Assembly: GCF_001311865.1 (NCBI RefSeq)
Contig: NZ_BBCD01000007.1
Location: 1-64,000 of the forward strand
Length of the DNA: 64,000 nt
Reading direction: 5' to 3'
Source of the DNA: Piscibacillus salipiscarius JCM 13188
GTDB taxonomy: Bacteria; Bacillota; Bacilli; Bacillales; Alkalibacillaceae
The notes beneath the pieces were generated by a model that was not told the DNA's origin, searched no databases, and was given only the letters and a program-made list of their open reading frames with translations. Below are positions 20,222 to 29,594 of this stretch, in pieces. Position numbers and translations under genes: made by a program. Positions within the stretch are counted from its first letter, which is position 1. The number at the start of each line of letters is the position of its first letter.

Positions 20222-20442
20222 TACATAAATAAACCTCTAATAATCTGTAATAGAAATACGGATTTAATCTGTTGGAATAATCTCGATAGATGATCGACAA
20301 CAATGACGAGTACGATGACAAATCCAATTAAAGTTGCCCAATGTGCAATATCTTCTTTACCCATTTGTTTTAAGATTGTGTGAATCATAGCAACGACAAT
20401 TCCAATTCCAGCTACTTGAAATAATAAATATACATCGGTCAT
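20221..20442 (-). CDS. spoIIIAC: SpoIIIAC
   Basis: Two-helix membrane protein of the SpoIIIA complex, 73 residues, intact: VYLLFQVAGIGIVVAMIHTILKQMGKEDIAHWATLIGFVIVLVIVVDHL. The family is about 68 residues and paralogous to the start of SpoIIIAD. Confidence 0.92.
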   Translation of the reverse strand: MTDVYLLFQVAGIGIVVAMIHTILKQMGKEDIAHWATLIGFVIVLVIVVDHLSRLFQQIKSVFLLQIIRGLFM

Positions 20443-20462
20443 CTATCTTAACCTCCCATTTG

Positions 20463-20974
20463 TTATATAAAGATCAAGGTTAGTAATAATCCGAACAATA
20501 CTCCTAGTGCGCGAAACATATTAGAAAATCGCTTCTCCTCTTCTGATGCATCACCTAACTCTCTTTGAAGATGGGCTTTAGCCAGTTGAATCTGTTTTTG
20601 TTGTTGTTCCAAATTGTGAATACCTAGTGTTTGACCAAACTGAATAATAATTTCTTTTTCTCGTTCTTTCATGGCAGTATGGTGCCATTTTTTATTCAAT
20701 GTTTGCTCCCAAATGGTGTGTAATGACTCATGGCTATTAACGACAATTTCAGATATATCATAAAAATATAGCCTAGCGGAGGCGTCAATTGCTTTGAAAT
20801 TTTATATAAAACTTGGTGAATGGGTTCTTGTCCGTAAACCATCTCAGCTTCCATGATTTGTAGAGCATGTAACAGTTCGCGAATTTGTTTAGGGCGTTTA
20901 GAATAATTTCTAGCGATATCGATTCCGACCCACGTGCACGTGAACAGTATCAAGATGGCTCCAATCCATTTCAT
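20463..20974 (-). CDS. spoIIIAB: SpoIIIAB
   Basis: Stage III sporulation protein, about 170 residues, related to GspF-type platform proteins. N-terminal helix IGAILILFTCTWVGIDIARNY, then RPKQIRELLHALQIMEAEMVYG, and a C-terminal membrane helix ALGVLFGLLLTLIFI. A T5 run near 20765 is one base short and breaks the frame after PPLGYIF. Follows spoIIIAA. Confidence 0.9.
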
Positions 20975-20991
20975 TGCGATTTCCCCTTATG

Positions 20992-21903
20992 TCAAAATTA
21001 ATGATATTGAAATCATTATTATAGATATGCTTTACTTGTCCAGGTTCATTCTCGTAATCTAATAAATATATCGATCAAAGACTTGCTCTTGAAATAACGG
21101 ATTTAAAGAAGGGCGCCTTCTTATATCATCTAATGTATATCCATGAATACTACAAATTACCTGTACTCCTGCGAAGACAGCTTCCTGAATACTTTTAACA
21201 TCCAGTTCATCTCCTATTTCATCAACTGCCAAAACTTCTGGTGACATTGAGCGGATCATCATCATCATCCTTCTGCTTTAGGACAGTCTGCCATCACGTC
21301 CGTTCGAATACCAACATCATGTTGAGGAACTCCTTCGTAAGGTGCAGCAATTTCTGAACGCTCGTCAATTAACGAGACTCTCAATCCTTTTTGGTTCTTA
21401 GTCCCATCACTTATTAACCTAACTACATCACGTAATAGTGTCGTTTTACCTGTTTTGGGTGCACCAATTAACATGGTGTTAAATATTTTTCTCGAACTTT
21501 GATTATAGATAGCAGATATGATTGATTTTCCGGATCCTTTATGCTCTTTAGCAACCCTTATATTAAAGGATGAGATGTGCGTAATAGCCTGAACTTTTCC
21601 ATTTGATAAAGAAACCTTACCGGCAATACCAATACGATGTCCCCCGCGAATTGTAATATAGCCATTTCTTAATTCTTCTTCCATGCGATAGACCGAATGT
21701 TGGCTAATTTTGCCCAAAAATTCCTTGGCTTCATTTTCAGTGAAAATAAATTGTTTATTGAAATCTGTGTGATTATGAAAGACAAACTCAATCGGTTTAT
21801 TAATTCTTAGCCTGATTTCTTCCAATTTCTTCAATTTAAAATCATCATACTGAGTGATGATTTGTTTAAGCTCAACGGGTAACATATTTAAAATTTCATT
21901 CAT
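20992..21903 (-). CDS. spoIIIAA: SpoIIIAA, AAA+/secretion-type ATPase
   Basis: Cytoplasmic ATPase energising the SpoIIIA complex. Walker A is GAPKTGKTTLLRDVVR, followed by SLIDERSEIAA and DVMADCPKAEGM. One indel at about 21263 separates KAEG from MMMMIRSMSPEVLAVDEIGDE. A further break after FDRYIY probably hides a short tail (LDYENEPGQVKHIYNN), so the 3' end is approximate. ATG at 21903 has AGGAGG upstream. First gene of the spoIIIA operon. Confidence 0.92.
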
Positions 21904-21929
21904 TGCCTGTCCTCCTATTTGATATCACT

Positions 21930-21958
21930 ATTCTATGAATGCTATCTCTTGAATATGA
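21930..21958 (-). promoter_or_regulatory. Sigma-E promoter of the spoIIIA operon
   Basis: TCATATT (21952-21958), a 14-base spacer and CATAGAAT (21930-21937) match the sigma-E consensus. The predicted start is about 20 bases before the spoIIIAA ATG. Confidence 0.8.
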
Positions 21959-22044
21959 AAAAATAGTATAGTTAATCTATTAAAAGTTATATATAAAACA
22001 TTTTTTGGTCATATGTTTACTTAATCATTTTTTGCAAATAAAAT

Positions 22045-22088
22045 AAAAAACACCCTGAAAGTTAGAAATAAATCTAACCTTCAGAGTG
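22045..22088 (-). terminator. Terminator after efp
   Basis: A 16-bp nearly perfect stem (CACTCTGAAGGTTAGA pairing with TCTAACTTTCAGGGTG) followed by UUUUUU on the minus strand. Confidence 0.92.
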
Positions 22089-22104
22089 CATTAATGTTAG
22101 TTAT

Positions 22105-22665
22105 TTAGTTTGCGCGTGACACGTATTTTCCGTCAGTGGTGCTAACCACTAACATATCTCCTTTATTAACAAAGAATGGAACTTGAACCGTGTAACCAGT
22201 TTCTAAAGTTGCAGGTTTTGTACCGCCGCTTGCAGTATCACCTTTTACGCCTGGTTCAGTATCAACTACTTCTAGTTCCACATTATTAGGCAATTCAATT
22301 CCTAAGGTGTCACCATCATACATTAAAACGGTCACTTCCATATTTTCTTTCATAAAGTTAAGTTCAGATTCAATTGTTTTAGTAGGGATTTCAATTTGTT
22401 CGAATGTTTCAGTATCCATAAACGCGTGATTATTACCATCTGCATATAAATACTGCATTTTACGACGTTCTAAGTGAGCTTTGTTAACTTTTTCACCAGC
22501 TCTAAATGTTTTTTCCTGTATGCTACCATTTTCTAAATTTCTAAGTTTAGAACGAACAAATGCCGCTCCCTTACCTGGTTTTACATGTTGGAATTCGATT
22601 ACTTGCCAAATTGAGTTATCGAGTTCAATCGTTAGTCCAGTTTTAAAGTCATTTACAGAAATCAT
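22105..22665 (-). CDS. efp: Elongation factor P
   Basis: Relieves ribosome stalling at polyproline. Intact, 186 residues, three OB-like domains. The tip of domain [16 protein letters not shown], carries the lysine that is modified in Bacillus. C-terminus [21 protein letters not shown] is typical. ATG follows GGAGGC. Forms a pair with yqhT upstream. Confidence 0.97.
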   Translation of the reverse strand: MISVNDFKTGLTIELDNSIWQVIEFQHVKPGKGAAFVRSKLRNLENGSIQEKTFRAGEKVNKAHLERRKMQYLYADGNNHAFMDTETFEQIEIPTKTIESELNFMKENMEVTVLMYDGDTLGIELPNNVELEVVDTEPGVKGDTASGGTKPATLETGYTVQVPFFVNKGDMLVVSTTDGKYVSRAN

Positions 22666-22684
22666 TAGTTTGCCTCCTCAATTA

Positions 22685-23749
22685 TTATAAGATTATAAGT
22701 TCCTTCTTAGAAAATGTTAAGGTTTCATTTCCATCCTCAGTAATAACCGTATCATCTTCAATACGACATCCACCTACATCTGGCACGTAAATACCAGGTT
22801 CAACTGTAACAACCATCCCTGGTTTGAGGACTGTATTTGAGCGATAAGATAATCCCGGACCTTCATGTACATCCATACCTAGCCCATGACCCGTTGAGTG
22901 TCCAAAATAGTCACCATAACCTTTTTCTTTAATATAATCACGTGTTAACGCATCAGCTTCAATTCCTGTCATTCCAGCCTTCGTATGCTTCATGCCACGT
23001 TTTTGTGCTTCCAATACTACATCATATATTTCTTTTAGCTTGTCGTCAATTTCTCCAACCGCAACTGTTCTTGTAATGTCAGAACAATAACCCTTGTATA
23101 AGGCTCCGAAATCTAAGGTAACTAACTCTCCTGATTGAATTTCTTTTTCAGAAGCAACACCGTGCGGAAGAGCAGAACGATAACCAGATGCTACAATAAT
23201 ATCGAATGAAGACGACGTTGCTCCTTGGCGGCGCATAAAGAACTCTAATTCATTTGAAACATCGATTTCTTTAACACCTGGTTTTATGTAAGACAAAATA
23301 TGTTCAAATGCGTCATCCGCTATTTTAGCAGCTTCCTTAAGAACTTGCAGTTCATCTTTGGACTTTATCAATCTTAAATCTTCAATAAGACCTGATACAG
23401 GTTCAAATTCTGCCTTCAAGTGATCGCGATAAGTTTCATATGTAGAATAAGTCATAGTTTCTTTTTCAAAACCTAAGCGTTTAATGTTTAAATCTTCAAC
23501 TTGTCTCGCTACTTCCTCATGAATTGGTCCTTTGTGTTCAATAACTTCAAAGCCCTTAACTTCTTCATTAGCTTGAACAGTATAACGGAAATCTGTAATG
23601 AATAATGCCTGATCCGCTGTCACAATTACTACTCCAGCTGTTCCCGTAAAGCCTGTTAAGTAACGTCTGTTCTTCCCGTTTGTAACTAATAAACCATCCA
23701 GATTATTTTCCTTCAATTTCCCTCTTAATTGTTTTAATTTAGCTGTCAT
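22685..23749 (-). CDS. yqhT: Xaa-Pro aminopeptidase-like M24 peptidase YqhT
   Basis: Cleaves X-Pro bonds from peptides. Intact, 354 residues. The N-terminal creatinase-like domain (GLLVTNGKNRRYLTGFTGTAG) is followed by the pita-bread metal site: LVTLDFGALYKGYCSDITRT, HSTGHGLGMDVHE, VTVEPGIYVPDVGGCRIEDD. The start overlaps the end of aroQ. Confidence 0.95.
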   Translation of the reverse strand: MTAKLKQLRGKLKENNLDGLLVTNGKNRRYLTGFTGTAGVVIVTADQALFITDFRYTVQANEEVKGFEVIEHKGPIHEEVARQVEDLNIKRLGFEKETMTYSTYETYRDHLKAEFEPVSGLIEDLRLIKSKDELQVLKEAAKIADDAFEHILSYIKPGVKEIDVSNELEFFMRRQGATSSSFDIIVASGYRSALPHGVASEKEIQSGELVTLDFGALYKGYCSDITRTVAVGEIDDKLKEIYDVVLEAQKRGMKHTKAGMTGIEADALTRDYIKEKGYGDYFGHSTGHGLGMDVHEGPGLSYRSNTVLKPGMVVTVEPGIYVPDVGGCRIEDDTVITEDGNETLTFSKKELIIL

Positions 23750-24200
23750 TAATACTCTCCCTCTCTTTTTTTAATATTTTTGTCATAGCAAAAGCTGCAA
23801 CCAAATAACTTTCCACTCCAAACCCTACAATTTGGCCAGCAGATACAGGTGCAATGAATGATTTCTCTCGGAACTTCTCTCGGTTATGTACATTAGAGAT
23901 ATGCACTTCAATAACAGGAGGAGCAATTGCTTCTACTGCATCTCGAAGTGCTACACTCGTATGAGTATAAGCTCCGGGGTTAAACAAGACTCCTGAATAA
24001 CTTTCATGCGCCCTATGCAATTGATCAATTAAGTCTCCTTCATGATTAGATTGATACGATTCCAGTTCAATTGAGTGTGACTCAAAAAACTCTCTTACGT
24101 TCAATACAATATCATCTAGTGAATGATCACCATAATAAAATGGGTCTCGTTGACCTAAAAGGTTCAAGTTTGGTCCATTCAGTAATAATACTGGTTTCAT
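23739..24200 (-). CDS. aroQ: Type II 3-dehydroquinate dehydratase
   Basis: Shikimate pathway enzyme. Intact, about 153 residues: LLLNGPNLNLLGQRDP, QSNHEGDLIDQLH, NPGAYTHTSVALRDA, VEVHISN-type segment and GFGVESY. ATG at 24200 is preferred over upstream codons because GAGGGG lies six bases away. aroK is elsewhere in this window (36.5 kb). Confidence 0.95.
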   Translation of the reverse strand: MKPVLLLNGPNLNLLGQRDPFYYGDHSLDDIVLNVREFFESHSIELESYQSNHEGDLIDQLHRAHESYSGVLFNPGAYTHTSVALRDAVEAIAPPVIEVHISNVHNREKFREKSFIAPVSAGQIVGFGVESYLVAAFAMTKILKKERESINDS

Positions 24201-24244
24201 AGCCATTCCCCTCAATATTCTGTCTATTTATTAGTTTATCATAA

Positions 24245-24734
24245 TTATGCTTCTTTTTGGACATCATTCGTTTCAATTCGACGATCATGATATTCATAAG
24301 AAATCGTATAACCCACAAAGACACCGTATAATATAAATAAACAGATTGTCGTCACAATTGTATCACTAGATAACTCATAAAATGTAGGAACAAAATAAAA
24401 TAGAGGGTTCATAATGATGAATACAAGTACCCACAATCCAATCCCGAACATAATACCAGGCATCATCCCATGAAGTTTTTTCATAAATAAATAGTAAACT
24501 AACGCTGGCACAGCACCTAATAAGGTTAAAATGCCAAGGCTAATTAATTCACCTGTGATTCCTTCAGTCCAACTCCCCGCGAAAAAGGACCTTAAAATAA
24601 ATGAAGCATGAGAAACCTCAGAAAAAGCGAAAAAATATGATATAGTTCCGACTATTCCCCATATAAAAGCCCACCACTCCGCAAAATAGACTTTTAAGAA
24701 TACAGACGTTGCTTTCATCTTGTTGATTCGACAT
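24245..24734 (-). CDS. yqhR: YqhR-like membrane protein
   Basis: Predicted four-helix membrane protein of unknown function, about 160 residues. Helices include WWAFIWGIVGTISYFFAF, LGILTLLGAVPALVYYLFM, MFGIGLWVLVFIIMNPLFYFV and TIVTTICLFILYGVFVGYTI. The N-terminus probably starts at the ATG at 24734 (SNQQDES) behind GGAGGG and changes frame near 24680. Position before aroQ matches B. subtilis yqhR. The 24735-24906 interval shows no gene. Confidence 0.75.
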
Positions 24735-24906
24735 ATTCATCCCTCCATGTCAAATAGTGTGCACGTTTAAGGCCGAATCATACCACATGACATTGCTATG
24801 TACGTTTGACGAAAATTTTAGTAAAATATTATTATAATGCCGTATATTACTTGAATAAATTGGTAAGATAATTAATAATAGAACAGTTATGCGAAAGGAG
24901 TCTATC

Positions 24907-25212
24907 ATGGGGCAAAGTGCAAAATACATCGTTTATAGTATAATTGGTTTAGCCATTTTTGGACTCATTTATAATTTAATAGTTAATCCCGTAAGTTTTT
25001 TTAAAAGTATACTAATGATGCTAGGTTTTGCTGTTCTATTTGGCTTCATCATTTATTACTTTTTAATCGGTAGACATAAAGGTGGCCAAGATCGTAATTA
25101 TCGTAAGGCAGTCAAACAATCCAAAAAGAAATATTCTCAAAATACGGTACCTTTTACAAAACGTAACGGACCAAGCAAAATTCAACGGACAAATAAAAAG
25201 CTTCTCATCTAA
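24907..25212 (+). CDS. yqhP: YqhP/SA1362-family small membrane protein
   Basis: 101 residues with two N-terminal transmembrane helices (YIVYSIIGLAIFGLIYNLIV and SILMMLGFAVLFGFIIYYFLIG) and a lysine/arginine-rich cytoplasmic tail. ATG at 24907 follows AAAGGAG. Function unknown; the family is confined to Bacillales and is typically found here. Confidence 0.8.
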   Translation: MGQSAKYIVYSIIGLAIFGLIYNLIVNPVSFFKSILMMLGFAVLFGFIIYYFLIGRHKGGQDRNYRKAVKQSKKKYSQNTVPFTKRNGPSKIQRTNKKLLI

Positions 25213-25230
25213 CTGTTATTAAAGGGAATA

Positions 25231-25266
25231 AAAAATAGCTGAGCCTATTAAGGTTCAGCTATTTTT
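25231..25266. terminator. Bidirectional terminator between yqhP and yqhO
   Basis: An AATAGCTGA(G)CCT stem flanked by A-runs and T-runs on either side; the yqhO stop codon lies inside it. Confidence 0.9.
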
Positions 25267-26157
25267 TATGACATCCCATGAACTGAAATGCTTCTTGGCG
25301 CTCTCCTTACCGATATTGTAAAGGTAATCTTTCTTCTCTTGGCTTAAATCAAAATCAGTTGCATTAACTTCATCATTAATAGGGATAAACATAATATTTT
25401 CCGCTTCTTTATTAGATATGTATTTAGTATCATGTGCATGAATCATAGTTGAAACAATTGCGGGTAACATATCAAATGCTGTTTTAATTTTTTGGCCCGG
25501 TACTACCGGATCATTTGAGCTTAGTTTAATTCCCAATGACGGCCGATTGTTCTTTAACTTTTCTTGCTTAAATACCCAATATGGAAAATTACTCAATGTC
25601 CCACCGTCTACAAAGACGCACTTATTAACGTGATTCGTCTTCAAATTTATGGGCTGAAAGAAATATGGAATGCTTATACTAATTCTAACAGCTTTAGCAA
25701 CTGAAAACATACTAGAGTCAATCCCATATATGTTTTCCAAATCATCTGGAAATATAGCAATTCTTCCATTTGTGATATCCGCTCCGACTATGTATAAGTT
25801 ATCATTAAGATCTGCGAAAGTATGGACCCCTTTAGCTTTTAATAAGTCTTCAATCCAATTTTCTATATAATCCCCTTGATATAACCCTAATCTAAAATAT
25901 AACCATAGCCATTTCACGAGTGGGATATGTTTTGCAATTGGATGAGGATCTAAAAACTTCTCAGTATCAATTTGATCAATAATTGTTTTTAATTCACCAG
26001 GTTTATACCCAGCAGTAATAAGTGCAGCAATTAATGCACCTGAGGAAGCACCCACAATCCGTTTGAAACGGATGTCTTGTCGTTCACACTCATCTAAAGC
26101 CCCCAAAAATGCGAATGCTTTGATACCGCCACCGGAAAAAACGCCATCCACTTCCAT
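25255..26157 (-). CDS. yqhO: Patatin-like phospholipase YqhO
   Basis: Predicted lipid acyl hydrolase. Intact, 300 residues. Oxyanion hole GVFSGGGIKAFAFLGAL, nucleophile GASSGAL (GxSxG), and the aspartate in CVFVDGGTLSNFP complete the Ser-Asp dyad. ATG at 26157 follows GGAGGG. Stands alone between terminators. Confidence 0.9.
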   Translation of the reverse strand: MEVDGVFSGGGIKAFAFLGALDECERQDIRFKRIVGASSGALIAALITAGYKPGELKTIIDQIDTEKFLDPHPIAKHIPLVKWLWLYFRLGLYQGDYIENWIEDLLKAKGVHTFADLNDNLYIVGADITNGRIAIFPDDLENIYGIDSSMFSVAKAVRISISIPYFFQPINLKTNHVNKCVFVDGGTLSNFPYWVFKQEKLKNNRPSLGIKLSSNDPVVPGQKIKTAFDMLPAIVSTMIHAHDTKYISNKEAENIMFIPINDEVNATDFDLSQEKKDYLYNIGKESAKKHFSSWDVIKNS

Positions 26158-26286
26158 TGCGATCCCTCCACCCATTCATGCACATATCATTATATGAGTG
26201 GATTGTATTATTTATAACTAGATAATGCTAAACCCCAACAAATATTGTAGAGCCTAAAAAGTTTAAAATTTTATACAATTCTAGCC

Positions 26287-26315
26287 AAAAAAAGTGCCTG
26301 GTATAACCAGACACT
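26287..26315 (-). terminator. Terminator after the ribonucleotide reductase gene
   Basis: AGTGTCTGG/CCAGGCACT stem with a UUUUUUU tail on the minus strand, 7 bases past the stop. Confidence 0.9.
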
Positions 26316-26321
26316 TTAAGC

Positions 26322-28879
26322 TTATAACCCACATTTCAACTGTGCGCCGCAATTAGTACAAGTGTTACAACCACCAACATCTTCTACACTACCCTTACGA
26401 CACACAGGGCAAGTATCACCAATTTCAGAACCTATGTTAACATTCGTTTTATCTAACTCTTGTACTGTCTCCATTAAAACGACTTCTTCTCTTCTTCTTC
26501 GAATAATTCTTGTTGCTCAGAGAAATCATTTTCCTCAGCTTTTAGCGTTAAGACTTGTGTATCACGACTGCCATCTACATAGACTGTACCACCTTTGGCT
26601 CCACCTTTATACAGGCGACGATACACTTTCTCAACTTGATCAACGCGGTAACCTTTTGGAGCATTAACCGTTTTTGAAATTGAACTATCGACCCAGCGCT
26701 GAATGACACACTGTGTGTCAGCATGTGCTTCAGGTGATAATTCCATTGCTGTAACAAACCATTTAGGAAGCTCGTCTTTAGATGCTTCAGGATGCTCTTT
26801 ATAATACTCTTCAGCTATGTCCGCTTTTACTTCAATAAATTTACCTAACCGTCCGCTACGGTAATAAGTAAAAGAGAAGTATGGTTCAAGACCAGTAGAT
26901 ACACCTACCATAGTTCCTGTCGAACCAGTTGGCGCAACCGTTAGTAAATGTGAATTTCTTATGCCGTATTTTAGAATACCTTCTTTTACATCTTCAGGCA
27001 TTTTATCCATATAACCTGTACTAATGAATCTTTCACGTAGCATTTGTGTTTCTTGTTCTGTTTCTCCAATTAAGAAAGGGAAACTTCCTTTTTCTTTAGC
27101 GAGCTCGATCGATGTACGGTAAGCCGTTGTTGCAATGGTTTCAAAGATTTGATCGACCATTTGATTTCCTTCTTCAGATCCATATTCAGTCTCGCAATAG
27201 ATCAATAAATCATGAAGTCCCATAACACCTAAGCCGACACGGCGCTCACCTAATGCTTGCTTGCGATTTTCATCTAAGAAATAAGGTGTTGCATCAATGA
27301 CGTTATCTTGCATTCTAACTCCAACTTCAACTGTCTTCTTCAGTTTGTTGAAATCAGGTTGTTTTAATTGTTTATCAGCTATATTCGCCAAGTTCACCGC
27401 TGCTAAATTGCAGACAGAAAATGGTGCGAGGGGTTGCTCACCACAAGGATTTGTTGCCACTACTTTCTGGCCATAAGCTTTAGCGTTTGTTTCTTTATTC
27501 GCATTATCAATAAAGAAAATACCAGGTTCAGCAGAGTACGTAGCACAAATGTTAATTAGATCCCAAAGCTCTTTTGCTTTAATGCGTTTATAAACTCTAA
27601 TTCCGTAACCTAAGTTTTCCCACTCTCTTACATCACCATATTCATGCCAATGCTCATTGTAATAGTGCATTTCTTCATCTGAATAATTTTCTACGTCAGG
27701 AAAACGAAGTTCATACTCACCATCATTTTCTACGGCTTCCATAAATTCATCCGTGATACAAACAGAAATATTGGCACCTGTTAAAAATTCAGAGTTATGA
27801 ACACTGTATGTTCCGCCGTCTCTTAACTTGGCTTCTGCTTCTCTAATATTTTCATCTGAGAAACCACCTTGTCCTGGAATATGTTTGTAGTTAACGATTC
27901 CCTGGTACATATGCTCTTCATTTGTTGTTAACGGCGTAAATTTCAGCTTGTCTTTAGCTAATTGCTGAATCGTTTCATCTTCTATATTTTCTATTAAGTA
28001 TCTTAAAATTCTAGGATTTTGCATCTTAGAAATAATAAATTCAATGATATCTGGATGCCAGTCATTAAGCATAATCATTTGGGCTCCGCGTCTTGAACCG
28101 CCCTGCTCAACTAAATGTGTTAGCTTCGCTATATCATCTAACCAAGATACCGAACCAGATGATTTACCATTTACGCCTCTAGCTAAGGCATTTCTAGGTC
28201 TTAATGTAGAGCCGTTCGTTCCTACACCGCCACCACGCGACATAATTTCCATAACTTGTTTTCGGTGATCACTAATTCCTTCTCTAGAGTCTTTCACGAA
28301 AGGCATTACATAACAGTTAAAATAAGTAACGTCTGTGTTTGACCCTGCGCCATAAAGAACTCGTCCTGCTGGGATGAAGTTTAAATTGGATAATTCTTCG
28401 TTAAATTTCTCATACCATTCTTGTCTTTTTTCAGGTGAGCGTTCCACCTCAGCAAGTCCTGTCGCATTACGTCTTGCGATTTGTTCATAATAAACTTCTA
28501 AAGGTTTATCAATGGCACTTATTGGTCGCTCAACAATTCCTGTTTGTTGTTCTTCTACTTTATCCAGTACATGAATAAAATCTTCTTCAACTTTAATTTT
28601 TGCCTTTTTAGTTTCATCATTAATTGATACAATAAATCCTGTACCTCTAGCTGGAAATTTAGGGTCATCTTTAACAGTTAGGACAACAAAATCCCCGTCT
28701 TTTAATGTTTTCTTTTCTGTGTCTTTAAAAGCATATCGGTCCAGCATCACTAATCGTGATACGCCTTTATGCGTTGTGTTCATCTCGGAAGTAATGGGGT
28801 GAACTTGTGGAAATTGTTTAATGTCTTCATTTAAACGCTCCACATCAATTTGGTAGCCCCTGCTTTTTACACCTTGCAT
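26322..28879 (-). CDS. nrdJ: Adenosylcobalamin-dependent (class II) ribonucleotide reductase
   Basis: Makes deoxyribonucleotides using coenzyme B12, independent of oxygen. About 850 residues. Motifs: NATGLAEVERSPEKRQEWYEKF, NFIPAGRVLYGAG, SRGGGVGTNGSTLRPR, catalytic NPCGEQPLAPFSVCNLAAVNLA, and VAPTGSTGTMVGVSTGLEPYFS. The C-terminal tail, readable after an indel near 26480-26490, has GDTCPVCRKGS and GGCNTCTNCG, the zinc/redox cysteine pairs. ATG follows GAGGAGG. No cobalamin riboswitch is visible; tandem NrdR-like boxes are. It lies where B. subtilis has mntR and lipM. Confidence 0.95.
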
Positions 28880-28897
28880 GAATCTTCCTCCTCTTCG

Positions 28898-28924
28898 ACA
28901 AATCTAATGTTTAATTAGATTTGT
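28898..28924 (-). promoter_or_regulatory. Leader hairpin next to the nrdJ ribosome binding site
   Basis: A perfect 11-bp AT-rich stem (28898-28908 with 28914-28924, five-base loop) ends four to five bases before the GAGGAGG of nrdJ. It has no U-run. Confidence 0.6.
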
Positions 28925-28954
28925 TGAATTAAACATAACAGAACAACAAAAACA

Positions 28955-29000
28955 AATCAATATATTGTATTAAGTTTTATTTTAACACTATATATGGTAT
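28955..29000 (-). promoter_or_regulatory. Tandem NrdR boxes upstream of nrdJ
   Basis: Two 16-bp near-palindromes, AATCAATATATTGTAT (28955-28970) and ACACTATATATGGTAT (28985-29000), match the NrdR box core CwATATATwG well. They are 30 bp apart start to start, about three helical turns, the usual phasing for cooperative NrdR binding. Confidence 0.7.
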
Positions 29001-29091
29001 TTGATGCACAAATAATTTATAAAGTCAACTAAAAAATTGTCGAATTTATAAATAAAAGAAAGATTAATTAAATACTTTTGATTTTTTACCT

Positions 29092-29120
29092 TTGAATATT
29101 CTAGTTATGCCCTATATAAT
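29092..29120 (+). promoter_or_regulatory. Sigma-A promoter of yqhL
   Basis: TTGAAT, a 17-base spacer and a perfect TATAAT, about 35 bases before the rhodanese start. Confidence 0.88.
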
Positions 29121-29155
29121 ATAATAGAGAAAGAGAAAAAAGAGAGGGAATCGAC

Positions 29156-29548
29156 ATGGAGATTATCTTATCTATATTGCTCGTAATAGCAGCGTTTATT
29201 TTAATTGGTGTTATACGTTATATTAGAACTAATAAATTTTTAAACACATTAACTGAATCTCAGTTCAAAGAAGGTTATCGTAAAGCACAATTAATTGATG
29301 TAAGAGAACCTAATGAGTTTGAGAGAGGACATATTTTAGGAGCTAGAAACATCCCAATGTCTCAGCTAAAACAACGCCTTCAAGAAATTCGCCCAGATAA
29401 ACCTGTTTATCTATACTGCCAAAGTGGGCAACGTTCTCTACGTGCAGCAACTGTATTGAAGAAAAAGGGATATCAAGATCTCAACCATCTAAAAGGTGGT
29501 TTTCGTAAATGGTCAGGTAAAGTAAAGGTTAAGAAGAAAGGATATTAA
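29156..29548 (+). CDS. yqhL: Membrane-anchored rhodanese YqhL
   Basis: Sulfurtransferase domain protein, 130 residues, intact. An N-terminal transmembrane helix (IILSILLVIAAFILIGVI) is followed by a single rhodanese domain: LIDVREPNEFERGHILGARNIPMSQL and the active-site loop YLYCQSGQRSLRAA. The substrate is unknown. RBS is AGAGAGGG. Confidence 0.92.
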   Translation: MEIILSILLVIAAFILIGVIRYIRTNKFLNTLTESQFKEGYRKAQLIDVREPNEFERGHILGARNIPMSQLKQRLQEIRPDKPVYLYCQSGQRSLRAATVLKKKGYQDLNHLKGGFRKWSGKVKVKKKGY

Positions 29549-29580
29549 AAAAGATTCCAGCTTAGGCTGGAATCTTTTTT
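29549..29580. terminator. Bidirectional terminator between yqhL and gcvPB
   Basis: AAGATTCCAGC/GCTGGAATCTT stem with A-run before and T6 after; serves both convergent genes. Confidence 0.95.
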
Positions 29581-29594
29581 ATTATATAGAGATT

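Noticed and set aside
28880..29155. Cobalamin riboswitch for nrdJ
   Set aside because: The interval is too short and AT-rich; no B12-box sequence is present.
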